Assembly: GCA_023565505.1 (NCBI GenBank)
Contig: JAIMBI010000016.1
Span: 1 to 64,000 of the forward strand
DNA length: 64,000 bases
DNA from: Actinomycetes bacterium
GTDB taxonomy: Bacteria > Bacillota > Sulfobacillia > Sulfobacillales > JAIMBI01
Reading direction: 5' to 3'
Notes under the pieces: model-generated
The model's database searches: none
Told to the model about the DNA's origin: nothing
The model's input: the letters and a program-made list of their open reading frames with translations, nothing else
Translations under genes and position numbers: made by a program
Shown: in pieces, positions 57,004 to 64,000 of the stretch
Layout: every line of letters starts with the position of its first letter
Numbering within the stretch: position 1 is the first letter of the stretch

Positions 57004-58853
57004 GACGCGACCTCCCGGGCCACCCGCGGCCCTCGCGCGGCCCGCCCGAACTGCTCCTCATAGAGGCGCCGGTACAGTCCGCCCCGGGCGAGCAGCTCCG
57101 TGTGTGTCCCCCGGTCTACGATGCGCCCGCGGTCGACGACCAGGATGAGATCCGCCGCCAGGATGGTCGAGAGGCGATGGGCGATCGCCAGAACGGTGCG
57201 GCCGCGGAACAACCGCGCCAAAGCGGCCTGGATGAGACGCTCGGCGTGGGAGTCCAGGGCGCTGGTCGCCTCGTCGAGCAGCAGGATCTGGGGATCGTGG
57301 AGGATGGCCCGGGCGATGGCCACCCGCTGCTTCTCGCCCCCCGACAGACGCCAGCCCCGCTCGCCCACCACGGTCTCGAGTCCCTCGGGCAGGCGGGCGA
57401 CGACGTCCCGGAGCTGCGCCGCCTCGATGGCGGCCTCGAGGGCGTCGGGGCTCACACCGGGGTGGCCGTAGGTGAGGTTGGCACGCAGCGTGGCATGGAA
57501 CAGGAAAAGGTCTTGGGTGACCACCGCCACCGCCCGGCGGAACGCACCCCGGTCCACCCGGGTCAGGTCTGTGCCGAAGACGCGCACGGCACCGCGGTCG
57601 GGGTCGTAGAACCGGGCCGCCAACGCCAACAGGGTGGACTTGCCCGCCCCGCTCGGCCCGACGAGGGCCACCAACTGCCCTGGGCGAGCTTCGAAGCTCA
57701 CGTCGGACAGCACCCACTCCGCCTCCCGGTAGGCGAACCAGACGTGGTCGAACGCCAAGGCCGGCATGTCCGCGGCGGGACGGACGGCCAGGCCCGGCTC
57801 GGCCCAACGCACCCGCACCGGCGTCTCGAGGAACGCCCGCAGGCGATCCAGCAACGCGAGGCCCCCCAACACGGTGGCGTTTGCGCCGGCGAGCCCCGAA
57901 GCCGGGGCATAGAGCCGGCTGAGATAGGCGGCGAAGGCGACCACCGTCCCGAGTTGCACCTGGTGGCGGACCACTAGGTAACCCCCGTAGCCGTACAGCA
58001 CAGCCGGCCCGAGCGCCGTCAGCACCTGGATGGCATAGGTCATCCACTGACCCACCAGCGCCTGGCGGATCTGGGCGGCCCGCAGGGCGCCGTTGACCCG
58101 GGCGAAACGCTCGGCCTCGGCCTGCTCCATCCCGAAGCTCTTGACCACCAAGGCGCCGGACAGGCTCAGGGTCTCCTCCAGGATGGCGGTCATGCGGGCG
58201 AGCGCCTCCTGGGTCTCCTGCACGGCGTCGTACCGTCGACGCCCGAAGTACAGCACCGGCACGGCGAAAGCCGGCAGCGCCCCGGCCGCGAGGAGGGCGA
58301 GGCGCCAGTCCAGGGCCACCATGGTGACCAGGGTCAGGCCCACGGTGAGCAGGTTAGCCACCAGTCCGAGCAGGGCTTGATTCAACACGGTCTGCAGCGC
58401 GCCGGCGTCGTTGATGAGGCGGGAGTGCATTTCCCCCGCCGGCGTGGCCGTGAAGACCTCGAGCCCCAGTTCCGCTGCGTGCCGGTAGAGACGGTTGCGC
58501 ACGTCGTGCACGACGCCCTGGGTGAGGACCGCGTTCAGGTAATTCTGGCCCATGGCCACGAGCCCGCCGGCCGCCGGGACCAGCAGCATGCCCAGGGCCA
58601 ACAGGACGATCGCCCCCACCCGGCCGTGCGGGATGGCGTCGTCGACGAGCACCTTGAGGAGGAGCGGGGGCACCAGGCCGGCCGCCACCCCGGCCACCAC
58701 CGTGACGAGTCCCCACAAGAGCGGCTTCCGATGCGGGCGCAGCAAGGCCCAACCCCAGCGGAGGGTCGGTCCGAGGGGCGGCCGGCCCTGACGCAGGTAT
58801 TCGAGGCTCTGTTGTTGGTGTCGCACGTGGTGCCACGGTCCGTGCAGCCCCAT
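56976..58853 (-). CDS. ABC transporter, fused permease/ATPase (MsbA-like exporter)
   Basis: LVALVGPSGAGKSTLLALAARFYDPDRG, LSGGEKQRVAIARAILHDPQILLLDEATSALD. Confidence 0.92.
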   Translation of the reverse strand: MGLHGPWHHVRHQQQSLEYLRQGRPPLGPTLRWGWALLRPHRKPLLWGLVTVVAGVAAGLVPPLLLKVLVDDAIPHGRVGAIVLLALGMLLVPAAGGLVAMGQNYLNAVLTQGVVHDVRNRLYRHAAELGLEVFTATPAGEMHSRLINDAGALQTVLNQALLGLVANLLTVGLTLVTMVALDWRLALLAAGALPAFAVPVLYFGRRRYDAVQETQEALARMTAILEETLSLSGALVVKSFGMEQAEAERFARVNGALRAAQIRQALVGQWMTYAIQVLTALGPAVLYGYGGYLVVRHQVQLGTVVAFAAYLSRLYAPASGLAGANATVLGGLALLDRLRAFLETPVRVRWAEPGLAVRPAADMPALAFDHVWFAYREAEWVLSDVSFEARPGQLVALVGPSGAGKSTLLALAARFYDPDRGAVRVFGTDLTRVDRGAFRRAVAVVTQDLFLFHATLRANLTYGHPGVSPDALEAAIEAAQLRDVVARLPEGLETVVGERGWRLSGGEKQRVAIARAILHDPQILLLDEATSALDSHAERLIQAALARLFRGRTVLAIAHRLSTILAADLILVVDRGRIVDRGTHTELLARGGLYRRLYEEQFGRAARGPRVAREVASWTSPTAGR

Positions 58854-58959
58854 CGGCCCCCGTCCTTTCCGTCGAGGCCATTTTACCGTCAAACGGGCGC
58901 CCCGGCCTCCCGGGGAGGCTCGGCGCGCCCGCACGGCGAAGCGTCCCGCGACCGCCGAT

Positions 58960-60051
58960 TCAGCCCGCACCGTTACCCGTCGGGCCGTCGGTCGGGGGTA
59001 CCCAGATGCCCCGTTCATACATGAGCCGCCGCTGCCGCTCGATGACCTCGGTGCGGTATGCCGCATGTTTGTACGGCGGCCGGTCCCGGTAAAGGTTCTT
59101 GGGGTAGACCGGCTTTTCGTAGATGAGCTGATACTGTTCCGTCTCCAGGTCCTTCATCCAGTTGTCCCACAGGGCGGCGGCCCGGAACCGGCGCAGGGCC
59201 TCGATGTCAATGGTGCCGGCGACGTAGCTCGAGCCGCTCCCGTAGGCATGCCGGCCGATGATCCGGCCCTTGTAGTCCACGATCATGGACTGGCCGCCAA
59301 ACGTATCGATGGGCAGGGCGGAGTCCTGCTCGAGATAGTACGTGCCCATGTTGGGGGCGATGATGTAGACGTTGTTGTCCAGCGCCCGGGCCCGGTTCTG
59401 GATCTCGAAGAACTCGTTGCCCGTATGGGGGTGCGGATAGGCGGCCCGATAGAGGATCTCGGCCCCGTTCATCGCAAGTCCCCGGGCGTTCTCGGGATAC
59501 GACCCTTCGTTGGCCATCAGGATGCCGATGCGACCGATGGGCGTGTCGACGACCGGGTAGAAGGCGTCGAGCGTGCGGCCGTAGAGTTCGACCCAGCGGT
59601 CGAAGACGTCGAAGGGTGTCATGGAGTGCTCGACCGGCAAGAGCGGCACCACCTTGTGATGCCGCAGGATCACCTGGCCGGCGGGGTCGATCACGAAGCC
59701 GACGTTGAAGAACCGCCCCGGGAAGGCCTCGTGGCGCGCCTTGGCCTGCGCGATGAGGTACACCCCCCAGTGCCGGGCCAGTTCGCCCAGAAAAGCCGTC
59801 TCCTCGCCGGGGATGTCGATGGCCACCTCCTCGGCGTACCGTTCGTGGTCGAGGTCGAAGACCTCGTCGGTGAACCCCTGCAGGGCCCCCTCGGGAACGG
59901 CCACCAGCTTGACGGGCAGATCCAGGCTGGACAGCCAGCTCGCGGCGGCCATGAGGTCGGCCAGGTGCTCCAGGTTCGTTCGGATCTCGGCGCGCCGCCG
60001 GACGCCCCGGACCGTCGGGACAAGACCTACGGCGGTGTACGGCTCGATCAT
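58960..60051 (-). CDS. Nitrilase/carbon-nitrogen hydrolase superfamily protein lacking the catalytic Cys
   Basis: VAVPEGALQG (Glu), ILRHHKVVPL (Lys), IGILMANEGSYPENARGLAMNGAEIL (Ala where Cys expected). Confidence 0.82.
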   Translation of the reverse strand: MIEPYTAVGLVPTVRGVRRRAEIRTNLEHLADLMAAASWLSSLDLPVKLVAVPEGALQGFTDEVFDLDHERYAEEVAIDIPGEETAFLGELARHWGVYLIAQAKARHEAFPGRFFNVGFVIDPAGQVILRHHKVVPLLPVEHSMTPFDVFDRWVELYGRTLDAFYPVVDTPIGRIGILMANEGSYPENARGLAMNGAEILYRAAYPHPHTGNEFFEIQNRARALDNNVYIIAPNMGTYYLEQDSALPIDTFGGQSMIVDYKGRIIGRHAYGSGSSYVAGTIDIEALRRFRAAALWDNWMKDLETEQYQLIYEKPVYPKNLYRDRPPYKHAAYRTEVIERQRRLMYERGIWVPPTDGPTGNGAG

Positions 60052-60141
60052 CTGCCTCACCTTTTTCGTTCGCTTTCCGGATGCCACGGACCGGGACCCG
60101 CAGCACGCCCCGGTTCGGACCGCGGGCTGCCCGGCCCGGCT

Positions 60142-61974
60142 TCAGGGGCCGACAAGCACCGTCAGCACCAGGGCCGAGGGATACGCCGGCGCCATGACCA
60201 CCCCGTTGTCGGCGACGCGCCAACGGCGCGTCCTGCCGAGGGGGTCGCCCGTGTTGGGGTTGATGTCGAAGCGCGGGAAGTTGCTGCTGGAGATGTCCAG
60301 TCGGATGCGATGGCCCGCAGCGAACAGATTGGCCGTCGGGTACAGTTCGATGAGCAACTCGACGACGCTGTTCGGCTCGTAGGGCACCTCCTCCGCGAAG
60401 CCGTGCCGGAACCGGAGCCGCGCGATCCCGTCGGCGACGTTCAAGGCATAGCCCAGAGGATAATCCGGGCCAGGCGGATACCAATCGATGAGCTTGGCGG
60501 TGAAGTCGGTGTCGGGCGCGTCGGTCACCACGAACAGGCGGACGGTGACCGGGCCCACGGCCAGCACCGGCCGGTCGAGCGGCGCCGTGGCGAACGAGAC
60601 CACGTCCGCGCGGCGGTTGAGGGGCCCGTAGGGCGGACGGGCCCCGAACAGGCCCGGCCACGTACGCTGGTCCCACCCCCCGACGGGCGATACGTCCACC
60701 AGCCGGTCCATCACCGGCGGGCTCCGGCGCACCCCGGGGGCGAGCGGGGCCACGTAGCGGAGGAAGGAGATGTTGCCCCCGATCGTGGGCACCGGATCGC
60801 GCGGATCGAACGTGTAACGGATCGCATCGGCGTTACCCGTCCCCACCGGGGTCTCGGGCAACAGCCGCCCGTCCGGATGCAGGTACAGCGTCAGGGGGCC
60901 GGCTCCCGGCGGCGGCCAGTCGGACGCCTCGGCCCACCACCCGCCGTGGTCGAGCCGCCCGTCGGGCCGGCGGCGCCCCGATCCCCCGCCCATCACGAAG
61001 TACCGCACCGGCGCGGGCAGATCGCCCTCCGGCCGCCCTTTCAGGTGATGGTCGAACCAGCGGCGGCGGATGTCGAAGTAGTCGACGGCGGCCGCCGGTC
61101 CGAAGTCCACGTCGCCTGCGTAGGTCAGTCCCGGCTCCTTGGGCCCGTGGGTCCACGGGCCCATGAGGAGGTACTGCGGCGCGCGCTTGAGCACCCTGAG
61201 GCCGAGGAAGTTCCGGATAGTGGCACGGGTATAGGAGTCGTACCAGCCGCCCGAGTACACCGTGGGCACATCGGCGTGCTCCCGGTAGTAGCGCTCCACG
61301 TTGAGGCCGCGGAGCGTCCACGGCTCCCCCTCCGTCGCGCGGGTGAGGTACGTGTAGTACCAAGCCTCGTGGTGCGGCGTCAACGCCAGGGGACTGGTCC
61401 CCGGTTGCGGCAGAAAAAGGCCGATCCAATCCCGGAAGTCGAGGCCGGCCATCGCTTCCCGCGTCGCCTCGTCTAGGCTCGGGTCCGTGGCCAGCCCGTA
61501 GAAAGCCCAGGCCAGCCAACGCAGTTCGAAGGCGCCGCCCTGCCGGACGCTCTCCTTCAATCCGTTGGCAATCCCCTCATGGACCCACATCGCCTTGAGA
61601 TGGGGCGGATTCAGGGTGGCCGCCGCACTCTGCACCCAGGCCATGTAGGACGTCCCGATGGTACCAACCTTGCCGTCGCACCACGGCTGCTGCGCGACCC
61701 ACTCGATGGTGTCGTACCCGTCCTCGGCCTCCCCGATCCCGAGCGTGAACCGGCCCTCGGACCGAAAACGCCCGCGACAGTCCTGCACGACGGCGGCATA
61801 CCCGGCCTCGGCGAAGCGCCGCAGCATCGCCACCCGATCCGGATGCGACTTGTCGTACGGCGTCCGCAGGAGCAGAGCTGGCCACGGCCCCCGCCCCTCT
61901 TCCGGTAGGTACACGTCGGTCGCGAGGCGCGTGCCGTCCCGCATCGGCACGAAGATGTCGACTAAGGCGCGCAC
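60142..61974 (-). CDS. CocE/NonD (X-Pro dipeptidyl-peptidase S15-like) hydrolase
   Basis: MRDGTRLATDVYLPEEGRGPWPALLLRTPYDK, VVQDCRGRFRSEG, GTIGTSYMAWVQ, C-terminal jelly-roll-like domain. Confidence 0.9.
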   Translation of the reverse strand: MRALVDIFVPMRDGTRLATDVYLPEEGRGPWPALLLRTPYDKSHPDRVAMLRRFAEAGYAAVVQDCRGRFRSEGRFTLGIGEAEDGYDTIEWVAQQPWCDGKVGTIGTSYMAWVQSAAATLNPPHLKAMWVHEGIANGLKESVRQGGAFELRWLAWAFYGLATDPSLDEATREAMAGLDFRDWIGLFLPQPGTSPLALTPHHEAWYYTYLTRATEGEPWTLRGLNVERYYREHADVPTVYSGGWYDSYTRATIRNFLGLRVLKRAPQYLLMGPWTHGPKEPGLTYAGDVDFGPAAAVDYFDIRRRWFDHHLKGRPEGDLPAPVRYFVMGGGSGRRRPDGRLDHGGWWAEASDWPPPGAGPLTLYLHPDGRLLPETPVGTGNADAIRYTFDPRDPVPTIGGNISFLRYVAPLAPGVRRSPPVMDRLVDVSPVGGWDQRTWPGLFGARPPYGPLNRRADVVSFATAPLDRPVLAVGPVTVRLFVVTDAPDTDFTAKLIDWYPPGPDYPLGYALNVADGIARLRFRHGFAEEVPYEPNSVVELLIELYPTANLFAAGHRIRLDISSSNFPRFDINPNTGDPLGRTRRWRVADNGVVMAPAYPSALVLTVLVGP

Positions 61975-61999
61975 GGGGTTCCTCTCCTCCTCCCGGCCG

Positions 62000-63376
62000 C
62001 TACCAGGCCGGCTTCAGTCGCGTCAGGGGCACGGAGGCCAAGTCCGGTTGGCGGCGATACGTCTCGGCGAGGACATCGGCCATAGCGGCCAGGCCCTCGT
62101 CGATCTCGTCCTCCGTCACGGTGAGTGGCGGGGCGATGCGGATCACGTTGCCCCACAGCCCTCCCAGACCCACCAGGAGGCCACGGGCGCGTGTCCCCGC
62201 GAGGAATTCCTGGGCCAAGTCCGGCGCCGGCCGCTTGTCGTGCCGTACGAATTCGATCCCCTGCATGAGACCCATCCCCCGGACGTCTCCCATGATCGGA
62301 TAGCGCTCCTGGAGGGCCTCGAGGCCCTCCCGGAGGCGCCGCCCGAGGACAGCGGCCCGTTCCACCAGGTTTTCGCCGGCGATGACGTCGAGGGTGGCCA
62401 GGGCGGCCCGCATGGCCAGAGGATTGCCGCCGAACGTCGAAATGGTGGGGCCGTCGTAGCGCGCGGCCACCTCCGGGGTGGCCAGCGTCACCCCGATGGG
62501 GAGGCCGTTGGCCAGCCCCTTGGCAAACGTCATCAGGTCCGGCACCACGCCGTAGTGCTCGATGCCGAACCATCGCCCGGTTCGACCGAATCCGGTCTGC
62601 ACCTCGTCGCAAATGAAGAGCGCGCCGTACCGCCGCACGATGGCGACGGCTTCCTGGAAGTAGGCCGGCGGCGGCGTGATGAAGCCGCCGACGCCTTGGA
62701 TCGGCTCGGCCAGGAAGGCGGCCGGCCGACCGGTGGTCGCCGTCTCCACCACCTCGGCCAGGTCCCGGGCGCACTCCAGCCCGCAACGATCCGGCGTACG
62801 GCCGAAAGGGCACCGGTAACAGTAGGCGTTGTGGGCGTGCCGGACCGGCAGCGGCACGGCAGTCCGGCGCCAGGGCGCCTGGCCGGTCAGGGCCATCCCC
62901 AGCTGGGAGCGTCCCGAATAACTGTGCCGCAGCGCGATGATCTCCGCACCCCCGGTCGCGGCCAGGGCCATCGCCACCGCCGTCTCGTTGGCCTCCGTGC
63001 CGCTGGTGGTGAAGAAGCTCCGGCTGAGATCCCCGGGCGCGAGCCGGGCCAGCCTCTCGGCCAGCTCCACCATGGGCGGGTTGATGTACAACGTGGACGT
63101 GTGCATCAGGCGGCGCGCCTGGTCCGCCACCGCGTCGGCCACCCGGGGATGGGCATGGCCGACGGACACGGTCAGGATGCCCCCGAAGAAATCGAGATAG
63201 CGGCGGCCCTCCGCATCGACCACGGTGCGTCCGCTGCCGCTCACCAGGACCAGCGGCTCGTCCCCGTAGTACGTTCGCACAGCCGGCGCGACGTAGCGGC
63301 GCTGCCGCTCGATCCAGTCCGCCGAGGCCCCCGGCGACGGGCCCGGCGACGGCGTCCGGCCTCCGTCCTCCTCCAC
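62000..63376 (-). CDS. Class III aminotransferase, AGXT2/beta-alanine-pyruvate-like
   Basis: YLDFFGGILTVSVGHAHP, YCYRCPFGRTPDRCGLECARDL, FICDEVQTGFGRTGRWFGIEH. Confidence 0.88.
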   Translation of the reverse strand: MEEDGGRTPSPGPSPGASADWIERQRRYVAPAVRTYYGDEPLVLVSGSGRTVVDAEGRRYLDFFGGILTVSVGHAHPRVADAVADQARRLMHTSTLYINPPMVELAERLARLAPGDLSRSFFTTSGTEANETAVAMALAATGGAEIIALRHSYSGRSQLGMALTGQAPWRRTAVPLPVRHAHNAYCYRCPFGRTPDRCGLECARDLAEVVETATTGRPAAFLAEPIQGVGGFITPPPAYFQEAVAIVRRYGALFICDEVQTGFGRTGRWFGIEHYGVVPDLMTFAKGLANGLPIGVTLATPEVAARYDGPTISTFGGNPLAMRAALATLDVIAGENLVERAAVLGRRLREGLEALQERYPIMGDVRGMGLMQGIEFVRHDKRPAPDLAQEFLAGTRARGLLVGLGGLWGNVIRIAPPLTVTEDEIDEGLAAMADVLAETYRRQPDLASVPLTRLKPAW

Positions 63377-63485
63377 GTCAATCGTCCCTCCTGTGCCGAC
63401 CGCATGGACTCAGGAGGGCATTCCCCGCCCGGGCGGCGAGTTCCTGCCGCGCCCGGCCCCGGGGCCCGGGTGCCGCTTCGGCCCG

Positions 63486-64000
63486 TCAGCGCAGGACGAA
63501 CACCTGGACGTTGCGAACGCCCCATGCATCCGCCTGCCACGCGCTGGGATAACCCAGGTCGATGCGGTCCCCGACGATGGCGGAGCCGGTGTCCGCCGCG
63601 ACGGCGAACCCGTAGCCGGGGATGTAGAGGCGGGTACCCAGGGGGATGACGCGCGGGTCCACCGCCACGAGACCGTAGCCCGCCCGCCGGCCGGTGGCCG
63701 TATAGCCGTCGGACCAGGCCGGGTTCGGCCAGTACGCCGTCGCGACCATGTCGATTTCCCGCACGAACTGGATGACTTGGCCGCCCCGCGCGATGGTGTC
63801 GGTGGTCCCGTAGGCGATGATTTCGTCCAAGGGGGGTCGGACCAGGGTGGTGTGCGCGGGACGGCGGGCGATCGGCCGTCCGTCCTGGACCAGGACCCGT
63901 ACGACGGTCTGTTCAAGCCCGGGCCGGCCTGCCTGCAGCACCTCGCTGCGGCCCACGAACAGATTGGGATCCGGCCGGTACACCGTGGCGAACGGGACCG
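63486..64000 (-). CDS. 3D-domain (YabE-like) protein, possibly with G5 domain (5' end outside window)
   Basis: MVATAYWPNPAWSDGYTATGRRAGYGLVAVDPRVIPLGTRLYIPGYGFAVAADTGSAIVGDRIDLGY. Confidence 0.88.
   Translation of the reverse strand, partial: VPFATVYRPDPNLFVGRSEVLQAGRPGLEQTVVRVLVQDGRPIARRPAHTTLVRPPLDEIIAYGTTDTIARGGQVIQFVREIDMVATAYWPNPAWSDGYTATGRRAGYGLVAVDPRVIPLGTRLYIPGYGFAVAADTGSAIVGDRIDLGYPSAWQADAWGVRNVQVFVLR

Overview
High-GC bacterial chromosomal window. The right half looks like a Firmicutes-type housekeeping neighbourhood (spoVG, purR, ispE, glmU, prs, pth, ksgA, veg and a YabE-like 3D-domain protein), mostly on the minus strand. It is interleaved with a cyanophycin pair (cphA/cphB), arginine biosynthesis genes and several accessory enzymes. 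The left half (about 1-32.5 kb) is accessory: a divergent locus with an exosortase, a PEP-CTERM-like substrate and glycosyltransferases, a multi-enzyme amide/ureide/acyl-CoA catabolic cluster with an NCS1 permease and an IclR regulator, psuK/psuG, and a persulfide dioxygenase/rhodanese pair. Four observations stand out. (1) A peroxiredoxin is split in the ORF track by an in-frame TGA exactly at the catalytic Cys position (FTPV-UGA-TSEF), which suggests a selenocysteine peroxiredoxin. (2) A dedicated exosortase is paired with a single PEP-CTERM-like substrate. Across a perfect palindrome lies a glycosyltransferase fused to a two-motif MshEN (c-di-GMP-binding) domain. (3) A nitrilase-superfamily protein keeps the Glu and Lys motifs but has Ala at the catalytic Cys position and contains no Cys at all. 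(4) An IclR-linked catabolic cluster has related operator-like sequences at three promoters. Starts were chosen by eye from ATG/GTG/TTG plus RBS and neighbour overlap. Product names come from motif recognition only; no database searches were run.
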